Positions 52,636-60,943 of a DNA stretch of 64,000 bases are shown piece after piece. Position 1 is the stretch's first letter; every line of letters begins with the position of its first letter. Source of the DNA: Microbacterium saperdae. GTDB lineage: Bacteria > Actinomycetota > Actinomycetes > Actinomycetales > Microbacteriaceae. A program made the position numbers and the translations under genes. The stretch lies in the NCBI RefSeq assembly GCF_006716345.1, contig NZ_VFOX01000002.1:496001-560000 (forward strand), read 5' to 3'. The notes under the pieces were generated by a model. The model was not told the origin of the DNA, searched no databases, and was given only the letters and a program-made list of their open reading frames with translations.

Positions 52636-53094
52636 TCAGCCCTGAGCGACCGGCTGCTGCAGCTCGGTGATCCAGTCCAGCTGGTCCTCGGACTCCGCCC
52701 GCACGTACACCTCGCGGCACGGCCCCTGCGCCTGGAGTCCGCGGGCGTTGATCGCGTCGTACAGCGCCTTCCAACTCTGATCGATCTTCGCCATCTCGCC
52801 CCGGTGCACGCCCGAGACCGCGCTCGCCGCGGCCGGCAGCTCCACGATGTCGACCCCGTCGAGCGTTGGACCGTCGTAGACGAAGCCGGCCGTGATGCGC
52901 ACGCCGTTCTCGTCCATGTCGTACTCGGCGATCGGTGTGGCCAGCGAGGCGTCGACCGCGGCCAGCGCATCCGCGACACGGTCGAACAGCGGGCCGACGA
53001 CGGCCGCCACCTCGGGCTGTGTCGCCACCGTCTCGGTCAGTGCGGCCAGCCGTACGGCGGGGAGGGTCTTCTCGGTGATCTCGATCTCGGACAT
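52636..53094 (-). CDS. GyrI-like effector-binding domain protein
   Basis: 152 residues forming the two SHS2 repeats of the GyrI/Rob-C fold: TLPAVRLAALTETVATQPEV, TAGFVYDGPTLDGVDIVELP and SAVSGVHRGEMAKIDQSWKA. The conserved Glu in HRGEMAKI is typical. These domains bind hydrophobic small molecules or inhibit gyrase; here no DNA-binding domain is attached. Function unknown. It overlaps no neighbour; a small membrane gene lies just upstream on the same strand. Confidence 0.82.
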   Translation of the reverse strand: MSEIEITEKTLPAVRLAALTETVATQPEVAAVVGPLFDRVADALAAVDASLATPIAEYDMDENGVRITAGFVYDGPTLDGVDIVELPAAASAVSGVHRGEMAKIDQSWKALYDAINARGLQAQGPCREVYVRAESEDQLDWITELQQPVAQG

Positions 53095-53131
53095 CGGTGT
53101 CTCGCTCTCTCCCGCGCCGTGGCGGGTCCGG

Positions 53132-53512
53132 TCAGTGCTTCTGCGCCTCGCGCCCTGCGAGCCTGCGGCGCAGCGCGGGTCCGAGCAGATGCAGGAGTGC
53201 AGCCACGATAGCCCAGAGCGCGAGCGCCGTCAGCGCGACATCGCCGGCCAGGGCGAGCCAGTCCACGGTGGTCGGAACGGGATCGACCCGATCGCCCACG
53301 ATCTCGACCGTGGTCGGGTAGTCGGCGGGCTGGTAGCGGCTGAGGTCCTGGTGATACCAGGGGATCGGCCATCCGAAGGCCACGTCACGCAGTTGCGAGG
53401 GCGCGTGCACCGTCACGGAGATCAGGTGCGCGATCGTCCAGGTGGCGGCGAGGGCGGCGGCGAGCAGTCCGGCCGCCTGCACGGCGATCGCCGGCCATCG
53501 TCGTGACTGCAT
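53132..53512 (-). CDS. Unknown two-helix membrane protein
   Basis: 126 residues. Two hydrophobic segments (AIAVQAAGLLAAALAATWTI near the N-terminus and DWLALAGDVALTALALWAIV near the C-terminus) flank an ~50-residue extracytoplasmic loop with aromatic residues (FGWPIPWYHQDLSRYQPADY). The basic tail is inside. No family recognised. ATG at 53512 with GAGGAG. Co-directional with the MFS gene upstream and the GyrI-like gene downstream (37-base gap). Confidence 0.7.
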   Translation of the reverse strand: MQSRRWPAIAVQAAGLLAAALAATWTIAHLISVTVHAPSQLRDVAFGWPIPWYHQDLSRYQPADYPTTVEIVGDRVDPVPTTVDWLALAGDVALTALALWAIVAALLHLLGPALRRRLAGREAQKH

Positions 53513-53583
53513 CGCTCCTCCTCGGGGCCCTGCCGCCCACACGCCACCCTAGAGGAGTGCGATGCGATGCCTGCTTCGACGCC

Positions 53584-54921
53584 TCACCGCACCTCGAACT
53601 GCTTCGCGTGCGCGGCCCACTTCGACTCGACCGGGAGCGCGCGCAGGGCCCGGTTGCCGATGGCCAGCACGACGGCGATCAGGCACAGACCCGCGCAGAC
53701 GAGGATCGTCCCCTGTCGCCCGAACACCGTCAGACCGAAGCCGGCGATCAGCGGCGCGATGGGCATCGCTCCCATACCCAGCACGCCTGCCGCACTGTTG
53801 GCGCGGCCGAGCAGATGCGACGGGGTCGCGACCATGAAGTAGCCCATCATGCCGGCGTTGAGCGAGGGCAGCAGCAGCACCGCGGCGCCCAGCACCGCGA
53901 CGATCGCCCACGGTACGGTCACCATCGAGAGTCCGATCACGGCGACGGCGGCGACCGCGAGCCCGGCGATCGTCAGGACGCCGGCACCGATGCGCGGCAC
54001 GAGCAGTGGGGCGACGATCGCGCCGGCGAGCATCGCGATCCCGATCCCCGCCGAGATCGTGCCGATCAGGAGCTCCGGATAGCCGTCCTGCTGCAGCGCG
54101 TAGATCGCGGTCGTGATCGCGGCGTTGAAGCCCAGGTTGATGATCGTGATGATCAGGAGCACGCCGCCCAGGTCGGGCCGGGAGAACAGCCAGGCGAAGC
54201 CTTCGCGCATCTCCCGCCAGGCGTTCGGTTTCGCGGTGGGGGCGGCGTCGAAACCGGGATCATCCGTCGCGGCGCCGGCGGGGCGCGGCCCGGCGCGCCG
54301 GGGCTCGTCGGCATCGTCTCCGTTTTCGCTCGAGCGGCCCCGACCGAGCATCCATGCGGTCAGCGCGGCGATCAGATGGCAGACGGTCATCACGACGCCG
54401 ACGAGCCAACCGCCCACACCGAGCAGCAGGCCGCCGAGCGGTCCGCCGGCGAGCTGGAGTGCGGCATCGCGCCCCTGGTTGGCGGCCTGCGCGCGCCCCA
54501 TGCCGTCGTCGGGGACGATCTCCTTGATCGCGCTCTCGCCCGCGACGTCGAACAGTCCGCTCCGGGCCGCGAGCAGCACATCGATCACCAGCAGCGTGGT
54601 GAAGGTAAGCGAGCCGGAGAGCGCGAGGGCCGTGAACGCCCCCGCGAGCAGGATGCCGAGCAGCGATCCCCACAGCATCAGGCCGATGCGCGGATGCCGA
54701 TCGGCGAGGATGCCGCCGGCCAGTGTCGTGAGCAGGCGGGCGACCATCGCGGCGGCGCCGATGATGCCGGCCTGAGCGGGGTCGTTCGTGATGATCAGGG
54801 CGAGCAGGGGGATCGCGAAGCCGAACAGTGCGCCGGCGAGTCCTTTGCTCGTATCGCTCACGAGCCAGGTCAGGTAGCGGGTGTTGCGCCACAGGCGGTG
54901 CGGGGCGGTCACGGTGGTCAT
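53584..54921 (-). CDS. MFS transporter under adjacent ArsR-type control
   Basis: 445 residues with about 12 helices. Motif A-like GGILADRHPRIGLMLWG is present. NTRYLTWLVSDTSKGLAGAL at the start and the AANQGRDAALQLAGGPLGGL segment are typical of the macrolide-efflux (MefA/TetV-like) branch. Substrate not predictable. Divergent from the ArsR gene (54996) with a 74-base gap carrying three TGCGCAA sites; repression by that regulator is likely. Confidence 0.85.
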   Translation of the reverse strand: MTTVTAPHRLWRNTRYLTWLVSDTSKGLAGALFGFAIPLLALIITNDPAQAGIIGAAAMVARLLTTLAGGILADRHPRIGLMLWGSLLGILLAGAFTALALSGSLTFTTLLVIDVLLAARSGLFDVAGESAIKEIVPDDGMGRAQAANQGRDAALQLAGGPLGGLLLGVGGWLVGVVMTVCHLIAALTAWMLGRGRSSENGDDADEPRRAGPRPAGAATDDPGFDAAPTAKPNAWREMREGFAWLFSRPDLGGVLLIITIINLGFNAAITTAIYALQQDGYPELLIGTISAGIGIAMLAGAIVAPLLVPRIGAGVLTIAGLAVAAVAVIGLSMVTVPWAIVAVLGAAVLLLPSLNAGMMGYFMVATPSHLLGRANSAAGVLGMGAMPIAPLIAGFGLTVFGRQGTILVCAGLCLIAVVLAIGNRALRALPVESKWAAHAKQFEVR

Positions 54922-54934
54922 GGGTCGAGAGTAG

Positions 54935-54970
54935 ATGCGCAAGAACAATTGCGCAAGTCTTATTGCGCAA
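54935..54970. promoter_or_regulatory. Three phased TTGCGCAA operator units between MFS and ArsR genes
   Basis: ATGCGCAA (54935-54942), TTGCGCAA (54949-54956) and TTGCGCAA (54963-54970), spaced exactly 14 bp. They cover the divergent promoters; the ArsR -10 TAGACT is at 54984-54989. TTATTG (54960-54965) is a possible -35 with an 18-bp spacer. Confidence 0.75.
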
Positions 54971-54995
54971 TTTCCTGTGCGGATAGACTCGCGCT

Positions 54996-55577
54996 ATGAG
55001 CGAGGAGCAGAAGCGACCCGATCCGGTATGGATGACGTCGGCCATGCTCAAGGCGTACACGCATCCGCTCCGGCGACAGATGCTGCACCTGTTCCGACAG
55101 CGCGAGTACCTGCGGGCCGCCGACATCGCCGAGGCGCTGGATGTCGCGGCCAACAGTGCGAGCTTCCACCTGCGCGTGCTCGCCGACGCAGGGCTGATCG
55201 AGGAGGCTCCCGAGCGTGCTCGCGACCGCCGTGACCGCGTATGGGTCGCGCGCAGACAGTCGCTGAGCGTCGGAGGACCCGAGAACCCGGTCGCCGACGA
55301 GGTGCTCGGAGGGGTCATGATCAACGCGGTCGCCGAGGAGCACAGCGAGATGCTGCGCCGCGTGCTCGCCTGGACGCCTGAGTACATCAGCGGACGCACG
55401 ACCGAGACGCACGCGGCGCTCTCGCAGCGCTCCGTGCGGTTGACCGGTGCCGAGTTCGATGCGCTGATGGAGCGCATCGAGGATGTGATGTCCGAAGCCG
55501 TCGAGGCGCACGACCGCGATGATCCGGACAGCCGTGCGTGGCAGATCGACCTGCTGGCCGCCGACGACCGGATCTGA
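54996..55577 (+). CDS. ArsR-type winged-helix regulator
   Basis: 193 residues. Winged helix at about residues 18-85: KAYTHPLRRQMLHLF, EYLRAADIAEALDVAANSAS, FHLRVLADAGLIEE. The C-terminal half is helical, of the type in 'ArsR family' regulators next to MFS pumps. No metal-binding Cys pair, so metal sensing is unlikely. The TAGACT -10 box ends six bases before the ATG: probably leaderless. Operators upstream would also control this gene itself. Confidence 0.85.
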   Translation: MSEEQKRPDPVWMTSAMLKAYTHPLRRQMLHLFRQREYLRAADIAEALDVAANSASFHLRVLADAGLIEEAPERARDRRDRVWVARRQSLSVGGPENPVADEVLGGVMINAVAEEHSEMLRRVLAWTPEYISGRTTETHAALSQRSVRLTGAEFDALMERIEDVMSEAVEAHDRDDPDSRAWQIDLLAADDRI

Positions 55578-55621
55578 CCCGTCCGCTCCCGGAGCGGGAG
55601 ATGCCGTGCCGGGAACGACGA

Positions 55622-55655
55622 ATGCCGCGCCGCACGGTGAGTGTGGGCGCGGCAT
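55622..55655. terminator. Hairpin between convergent ArsR and ABC permease genes
   Basis: Perfect 10-bp arms ATGCCGCGCC and GGCGCGGCAT with a 14-base loop, between two convergent genes. Likely works in both directions. Confidence 0.6.
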
Positions 55656-55682
55656 CCGATGTCCGGTGCGGGTGAGCAGTGC

Positions 55683-56369
55683 TCAGGGGATCGCCCTCCG
55701 GAAGGCCAGGAACGAGACCCCGGAGAGCACGGCGACCGCGAGCAGTCCCCACAGGGCGAGGCCGAAGGCGCCGAGGGTGCCGATCGTCTGCCAGACATCG
55801 AGCCACAGCTCGAGCCGCGTCGCGAGGAACACGAGTCCGACCAGCACCAGCGCGAGTCCGATGCCCACGATCGTGAGGACCAGCGGGCCCCAGCTCTTGT
55901 AGATCGTGGCGCCCGTGAAGCCGAGCACGAACAGCAGCAGCGCGAGGGTGAAGTAGACCACGAAGGCCCCGATCGGCCCGGCCTCCCACAGCCACGGCAG
56001 GTAGAACATGTACCCGTTCAGACCGTAGCCGTTCGTGGCCATCTCGATGCCGGCGCCGATCAGGAAGATCGCGCCGAGGAACGCGCTGCCCAGGATCGCG
56101 GTGAGCAGGGTGCCGGTGAAGAACTCCCGTCGGGTGATGCTCATGGCCTGCGAGAACGGGAACGTGAGGGTCATCGCCGAGATGCCGATCGCGAAGAAGT
56201 ACCAGAGCGGTGCCTGGCCCGCCCCGATGTACTTCGGCCCGTCGCCCGGGATCATCGCGTAGATCAGCACCCCGAGGACGGTGACGCTGCCGAGGATGAG
56301 CAGCGGCACCCAGATGAAGGTCTGGCGGTTGATCAACTGCAGGCGGATGACGTTGAGTGTGCGTCGCAT
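55683..56369 (-). CDS. ABC transporter permease (YtrA-regulated locus)
   Basis: 228 residues with six helices. The N-terminal RRTLNVIRLQLINRQTFIWV and the LTFPFSQAMSITRREFFTGT loop are typical of ABC-2-type permeases. It pairs with the ATPase encoded immediately upstream (start overlaps the ATPase stop by one base, TGATG). The locus GntR-ATPase-permease resembles YtrA-type exporters that answer to cell-wall antibiotics; the substrate is unknown. Confidence 0.8.
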   Translation of the reverse strand: MRRTLNVIRLQLINRQTFIWVPLLILGSVTVLGVLIYAMIPGDGPKYIGAGQAPLWYFFAIGISAMTLTFPFSQAMSITRREFFTGTLLTAILGSAFLGAIFLIGAGIEMATNGYGLNGYMFYLPWLWEAGPIGAFVVYFTLALLLFVLGFTGATIYKSWGPLVLTIVGIGLALVLVGLVFLATRLELWLDVWQTIGTLGAFGLALWGLLAVAVLSGVSFLAFRRAIP

Positions 56370-57271
56370 CAGCGGACCTCCTCTTTCACGGCGGACTGCG
56401 CTTCGGCCTTCTGGGTGAGCCGGACGATGAGCTGCTGCAGCGAGACCGGAGCCAGGTCGAGCCCGAGGGCGGTGACCTCTGCGCGATCGGCGGCGGACAG
56501 CGCGCCCAGCACGGTGACCGAGGCGACGCGTCCGAGCGACTCCCGGTGGAGCACCTCGCGGGTGCCGACCCATGCGTCGACCGTCGTGGCGTCGCCGACG
56601 AGGGTGACCGCGCGGTCACGCACGGCATCCGTGTCCTCGTTCAGGAGGATGGTGCCGTTGTCGATCACGATGACCTTCTCGATGAGGTTCGAGACCTCGT
56701 CGATCAGGTGCGACGAGAGGATGACGGTGCGCGGGTGCTCCGCGTAGTCCTCGAGCAGCCGGTCGTAGAAGATCTGCCGTGCGACGGCGTCGAGTCCGAG
56801 GTAGGGCTCGTCGAAGAACGTGAGGTCGGCGCGGGAGGCGAGTCCGATGATCACGCCGACCGCCGAGAGCTGACCGCGGGAGAGCTTCTTGATCGTCTGC
56901 TTCATCGGCAGCTGGAACTGCGCGATGAGCTCATCGGCGAAAGCCTGGTCCCAGTTCGGGAAGAACAGGCTCGCGGCCTTGAACGCGTGCTTCGGATAGG
57001 CGTCGTCCGGGTACTTCTGGCTCTCGCGGACGAAGCAGATGCGGCCGAGGACCCGCGTGTTCTCGTAGGGGTGCTCTCCGAAGACCCGGACCGTGCCGGA
57101 GGTCTCGAAGTTCTGGGCCGTGAGGATCGACATCAGCGTCGTCTTGCCGGCGCCGTTGCGACCGAGCAGGCCGTAGATCGCGCCCCCTTCGAGGGTGAGC
57201 GAGACATTGTCGAGCGCACGCGTGTCCTTGTAGCGCTTGGTGAGGTTCTGCACCTCGATGACGGCGGTCAT
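56369..57271 (-). CDS. ABC transporter ATP-binding protein (YtrA-regulated locus)
   Basis: 300 residues. Walker A LLGRNGAGKTT, signature region KKLSRGQLSAVGVIIGL (a departure from LSGGQ: LSRGQ), Walker B ADLTFFDEPYLGLD and switch His in ILSSHLIDEV. The C-terminal ~80 residues are a family-typical extension. ATG overlaps the GntR stop (ATGA). Forms an exporter with the permease downstream. Confidence 0.88.
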   Translation of the reverse strand: MTAVIEVQNLTKRYKDTRALDNVSLTLEGGAIYGLLGRNGAGKTTLMSILTAQNFETSGTVRVFGEHPYENTRVLGRICFVRESQKYPDDAYPKHAFKAASLFFPNWDQAFADELIAQFQLPMKQTIKKLSRGQLSAVGVIIGLASRADLTFFDEPYLGLDAVARQIFYDRLLEDYAEHPRTVILSSHLIDEVSNLIEKVIVIDNGTILLNEDTDAVRDRAVTLVGDATTVDAWVGTREVLHRESLGRVASVTVLGALSAADRAEVTALGLDLAPVSLQQLIVRLTQKAEAQSAVKEEVR

Positions 57272-57657
57272 GCGGGGGTCTTCCCTTCTGCGATGGTGGT
57301 GTGCGCGGCGCGCTGCCGGAGCAGATCCGCGAGGTCTTCGGCGCCGAGTCCGAGCGTGCGGGCCTCGGCGAGGAGCGGGTCGATGTAGCGGTCGGCGAAG
57401 GCTGCGCGCCGTTCGCCCAGAAGCAGTTCCTTGGCGCCGTCTGCGACGAACATGCCGATGCCGCGGCGCTTGTACAGCACTCCTTTGTCGGTGAGCATGG
57501 CGACTCCCTTCGCTGCGGTGGCCGGGTTGATGCGGTAGAACGCCGCGAGCTCGTTCGTGGAAGGAGCCTGTGACTCTTCGGCGAGAGAGCCGTCGATGAT
57601 CGAGTCCTCGATCTGCTCGGCGATCTGGAGGAAGAGCGGCTTGCCTTCTTCGATCAC
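57268..57657 (-). CDS. GntR family regulator, YtrA type
   Basis: 129 residues: a winged helix (PLFLQIAEQIEDSIIDGSL, then APSTNELAAFYRINPATAAK, and KRRGIGMFVADGAKELL), followed by a short ~40-residue dimerisation helix instead of a large effector domain, as in YtrA. GTG start with GGAGG upstream. A perfect GTTACT-N6-AGTAAC site lies 27 bases before the start, suggesting autoregulation of the whole operon. Confidence 0.88.
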   Translation of the reverse strand: MIEEGKPLFLQIAEQIEDSIIDGSLAEESQAPSTNELAAFYRINPATAAKGVAMLTDKGVLYKRRGIGMFVADGAKELLLGERRAAFADRYIDPLLAEARTLGLGAEDLADLLRQRAAHTTIAEGKTPA

Positions 57658-57683
57658 GAGTCCTCCGGTCGGTTAGTGAGTTA

Positions 57684-57701
57684 GTTACTCGACTAAGTAA
57701 C
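57684..57701. promoter_or_regulatory. Probable operator of the YtrA-type regulator
   Basis: GTTACT-CGACTA-AGTAAC, perfect 6-bp arms in an AT-rich stretch (57672-57710), directly upstream of the GntR gene and its SD. Related GTTA half sites are repeated nearby (GGTTAG, GAGTTAG). Confidence 0.6.
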
Positions 57702-57736
57702 CATGTAACCGGAGTCGTGTCAAGGGGTCGTCGGAA

Positions 57737-58231
57737 CTAGGGCTCCCGGCGCTGCTCTCGCCAGTCCTCGACGATCTGCAGCATCCGTGTCGAGAGGAAG
57801 CGGAAGAACTCGGCGAGTTCCAGAGCGCGATCGTGCGCGCCCTGGTCGTCGGAGTGCTCGGCGGCGATGTCGTCGATGTACGCCGAGAGGCGGGAGTAGA
57901 CCGGCATGTTCCCGACGATCGAGCTGACGAACGGGTCGTGCACGAACTCGTAGCGGTCGCGCCGGTCACCCGGCCGCGAGCGCCGCTGGATAAAATGCAG
58001 CTGCTGCAGGTAGCGCACGGCGCCGGAGACCGCGGCCGCCGAGACGCCGAGACGCTCGCAGAGCTCCGCCGCCGTGTACCCGCCCTCGGGGGCCGCGACC
58101 AGCGCCATCATCACCCGCGCCGGCATGCGGGCCATCCCGGCGGCGGTCATCATCGCCGCTGCCTGCTCCGCCGGCTCGATCCCGCGGTGCGCCGACACGG
58201 AGTCGACGTCGTCGGTGCTGTCGTCGGGCAT
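57737..58231 (-). CDS. MarR/GbsR-type winged-helix regulator
   Basis: 164 residues. Winged helix with MPARVMMALVAAPEGGYTAA, ELCERLGVSAAAVSGAVRYL and FIQRRSRPGDRRDRYEFVHD, typical of GbsR-like MarR regulators, with helical dimer ends. It is the third gene after an ABC exporter ATPase and permease (eight-base gap from the permease), so it probably regulates that exporter through the palindrome at 60874. ATG with GGAGG and five-base spacing. Confidence 0.85.
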   Translation of the reverse strand: MPDDSTDDVDSVSAHRGIEPAEQAAAMMTAAGMARMPARVMMALVAAPEGGYTAAELCERLGVSAAAVSGAVRYLQQLHFIQRRSRPGDRRDRYEFVHDPFVSSIVGNMPVYSRLSAYIDDIAAEHSDDQGAHDRALELAEFFRFLSTRMLQIVEDWREQRREP

Positions 58232-58239
58232 CGGTCCTC

Positions 58240-59865
58240 CTAGGCGCCGGGTGCCAGCTCGCGGCACCGCATCAGAGTCAGGGCGGCCGTGCCGCCGGCG
58301 GCCAGCGTGAGCACCAGCCACCACAGGCCGCGTGCATCCACCCCGCTCCCGTCCACCATGGGGGTCACGGCGAACGGCGAGAGGTTCGCTGTCCACTCGG
58401 GCAGACCGAACAGCGGCCCGAACATCCCGAGCAGGGCGGCGAGCAGGACGAGACTCCAAGCCACTGCCGCCGTCGCCCGGGGCAGCAGCACGAACACCAG
58501 CGCGGTGAGCACCGCGAAGATCGCGGCGGCGACCGCCTGTCCGAGGCCCGCCACCGCGACGATGCGGTAGAGCGCCTGATCGCCGCCGTTCGACCAGACG
58601 CCGACCCACGCGGCGGCCACAGCGGCCGCGATCACGATCAGCACCGCGGCGACGCCCACGATCACGAAGTCCGAGAGCCAGCGCACGCGGCCGACCGGGG
58701 TGGCCAGCACCGCCTCCGCGGTGCCTCTGGCCTCCTCCTGCCGGGCGCGCACCACGGTCTGCACCGCGCAGCACGCCGCGAGGATGCCGAGCAGCGTGAA
58801 GAACACCGTCACCACGACCTCGTCGAGACCGCCGGTGGTGCCGCCGATCTTCTTCAGGATGTCGGCGACCGCGGGGTTCTCGCCGGAGATCTGGTCGACC
58901 AGGCCGCTCAGCGTCGTCGCGAGGATGCCGGTGATGGCGCCGCCGACCGCCCATCCGACGATCGAGCCCGACGTCAGCCGCCACACCAGTGCAGGAGACG
59001 ACGTGAGAGCGGCGGGTGCCGAGACGCGTCCTCTCCGCTCCGCCACGAAGCTGGCATCGATGTCGCGCAACGACTGCAGGCCCACGGCCGCCGCGGCGAG
59101 GACGAGCCCGAAGGCCAGCGCGAGGAGCGCGGGTCCGACCAGGTCCGCGTCGTACGGGCGCGTCTGCTCCGCCCATCCGAACGGCGACAGCCAGGCGGGC
59201 CAGGCGCTCGTCATGCGGGACAGGTCGTCGCTCGGCGTGCCGGCCGCATTGCCGATGCCGCGGATCAGGAAGGTCGCCACGAGCACCCAGATGGTGAGGG
59301 AGTTCGCTCCGCGCGACGTGCGCATGAGCTGCGCGGCCAGCAGCGCGATGCCGAGGAACGCGATGCCGCATGCGCCGGCGGCTGCGCCCGCGAGCAGCGA
59401 TCCGGCTGTCGGCAACCCCGTGGCGATCAGTGCCACCGCGGTCAGGGCGGCGAGGACGAGGTTCGCGAGGATGCCGTGCACGGCGGTCGCGACCGTCGGC
59501 AGTCGGCGTCCGGCCGGTGTCGCCCATACGAGCTCGGATCGTCCGGCCTCCTCATCGCCCCGTGTGTGCCGCACCGCCAGCAAGGTGCTCATCAGAGCCG
59601 CGAGCAGCGCCAGCCACGGCAGCACCTCGAAGGCGAGGAACGCCCCCTCGGACGTGCCGGACGGCAAGCCGCGGAACATCAGGATCACGGGGTTGGCGAG
59701 GGCCGCGGCGAGGATGTTCTGCCGGTCGGCGAGGGTCGCGTACGACTGCGTGACACCCGCGTAGCCGGCGAACGCCATCAGCGCGGTGCCGAGGATCCAC
59801 AGGGTCAGCTGCAACCAGTCCCTGCGCAGCCGTTGTTGCAGCAGCACGCCGAAGCGGGACATCAC
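58240..59865 (-). CDS. ABC exporter permease (large, two-domain)
   Basis: 541 residues with about 12 helices in two halves, unlike simple ABC-2 permeases of ~250. The pattern LRRDWLQLTLWILGTALMAF at the start, RHTRGDEEAGRSELVWATPA in the first loop, and QEEARGTAEAVLATPVGRVR in the second is typical of fused TetB/tetronasin-type exporter permeases. Export of antibiotics or lipids is possible. GTG at 59865 gives a GTGA overlap with the ATPase stop; ATG at 59862 is equally plausible. Confidence 0.83.
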   Translation of the reverse strand: MMSRFGVLLQQRLRRDWLQLTLWILGTALMAFAGYAGVTQSYATLADRQNILAAALANPVILMFRGLPSGTSEGAFLAFEVLPWLALLAALMSTLLAVRHTRGDEEAGRSELVWATPAGRRLPTVATAVHGILANLVLAALTAVALIATGLPTAGSLLAGAAAGACGIAFLGIALLAAQLMRTSRGANSLTIWVLVATFLIRGIGNAAGTPSDDLSRMTSAWPAWLSPFGWAEQTRPYDADLVGPALLALAFGLVLAAAAVGLQSLRDIDASFVAERRGRVSAPAALTSSPALVWRLTSGSIVGWAVGGAITGILATTLSGLVDQISGENPAVADILKKIGGTTGGLDEVVVTVFFTLLGILAACCAVQTVVRARQEEARGTAEAVLATPVGRVRWLSDFVIVGVAAVLIVIAAAVAAAWVGVWSNGGDQALYRIVAVAGLGQAVAAAIFAVLTALVFVLLPRATAAVAWSLVLLAALLGMFGPLFGLPEWTANLSPFAVTPMVDGSGVDARGLWWLVLTLAAGGTAALTLMRCRELAPGA

Positions 59866-60854
59866 GCACGACCGCTCTGCGCGCGCCGCGCACGACGGGT
59901 GCGGGGTGCGGCGTCATCCGTTCCGCCGTCTTCCGCGGCCTCGAGGGTCGCGAGGTCGTCGCCGTAGTGGCGTAGGAACAGCTCCTCGAGAGAAGGAGGC
60001 GCGACGCGCAGGTCGCTGATGCCGAGCGCGGCGAGGGCGGGCAGCACGGCCGCGGTGCGGTCGCTGTCGACGGCGAGACGGATGCGGTCGCCCTGCGCCA
60101 CCGGGTCGTGCACGTCGGGGATGCGCGCGACCTGCTCGAGCGTCGCTCCGGACGGGGTGAACGACACGTCGCTGCGGGTGAGGTGCCGCAGTTCGCCGAG
60201 CGTGCCGGTCTCGACGATCCGACCGGCGCGGATGATCGATACGCGATCGCACAGCTGCTCGACCTCGCTCATGATGTGGCTCGACAGCAGCACGGTCGCG
60301 CCGTTCGCCTGGGCGCGCGCGACCTCGCGCTGGAAGATCACCGCCATGAGAGGGTCCAGGCCGCTCGTGGGCTCGTCGAGGATGTACAGGTCGGCGGGTA
60401 CCGCGAGCGCCGCGATCAGTGCGACCTTCTGCCGGTTGCCCTTCGAGTACGCGCGCCCCTTCTTGCGGGGGTCGAACTGGAAGGCGTCCGTGAGGCGCTT
60501 CTTCTCGTGCTGATACGCGTCGTCCTTCGTGCGGGCGCCGCGGAGCCGGGCGAGCAGATCGACGGCTTCGCCTCCCGACAGGTTCGGCCACACGCTGACG
60601 TCGCCGGGGACGTAGGCGATGCGCCGGTGCAGGTCGACGGCGTGCTGCCAGGGATCTTCGTCGAACACGGTCGCGGCGCCGCCGGTGCGGCGGGCGAGGC
60701 CGAGGAGGATGCGGATCGTGGTGGACTTGCCCGCGCCGTTCGGGCCGAGGAAGCCGTGCACCTGCCCCTGCTCGACGGTCAGATCGAGGCCGTCGAGAGC
60801 ATGCACGTGACCGTAGTGCTTGGTGAGATTCTGAGTCGCGATGACGGTGGTCAT
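59862..60854 (-). CDS. ABC exporter ATP-binding protein
   Basis: 330 residues. Walker A FLGPNGAGKST, Q-loop region IAYVPGDVSVWPNLSGGEAV, a degenerate signature region (YSKGNRQKVALIAAL), Walker B LYILDEPTSGLDPL and switch His in LLSSHIMSEV. The C-terminal ~100 residues are characteristic of DrrA/tetronasin-type exporters. Its promoter (TTCACA, 17 bp, TACGCT) ends seven bases before the ATG, so the mRNA is probably leaderless. An 18-bp palindrome overlaps the -35. Confidence 0.9.
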   Translation of the reverse strand: MTTVIATQNLTKHYGHVHALDGLDLTVEQGQVHGFLGPNGAGKSTTIRILLGLARRTGGAATVFDEDPWQHAVDLHRRIAYVPGDVSVWPNLSGGEAVDLLARLRGARTKDDAYQHEKKRLTDAFQFDPRKKGRAYSKGNRQKVALIAALAVPADLYILDEPTSGLDPLMAVIFQREVARAQANGATVLLSSHIMSEVEQLCDRVSIIRAGRIVETGTLGELRHLTRSDVSFTPSGATLEQVARIPDVHDPVAQGDRIRLAVDSDRTAAVLPALAALGISDLRVAPPSLEELFLRHYGDDLATLEAAEDGGTDDAAPRTRRARRAQSGRA

Positions 60855-60873
60855 GCGCGGGAGCGTACGCCTG

Positions 60874-60891
60874 ATTCACAATGTTGTGAAT
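60874..60891. promoter_or_regulatory. Palindromic operator over the promoter of the ABC exporter operon
   Basis: ATTCACAA-TG-TTGTGAAT, perfect 8-bp arms. On the minus strand it covers the -35 TTCACA; the -10 TACGCT lies at 60862-60867. Likely site for the MarR/GbsR-type regulator encoded as third gene. Confidence 0.72.
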
Positions 60892-60943
60892 ACTGCGAAA
60901 CAACCCATGCGAAATCCTTACGGGCGCCGCGTACAGTGGGCAG

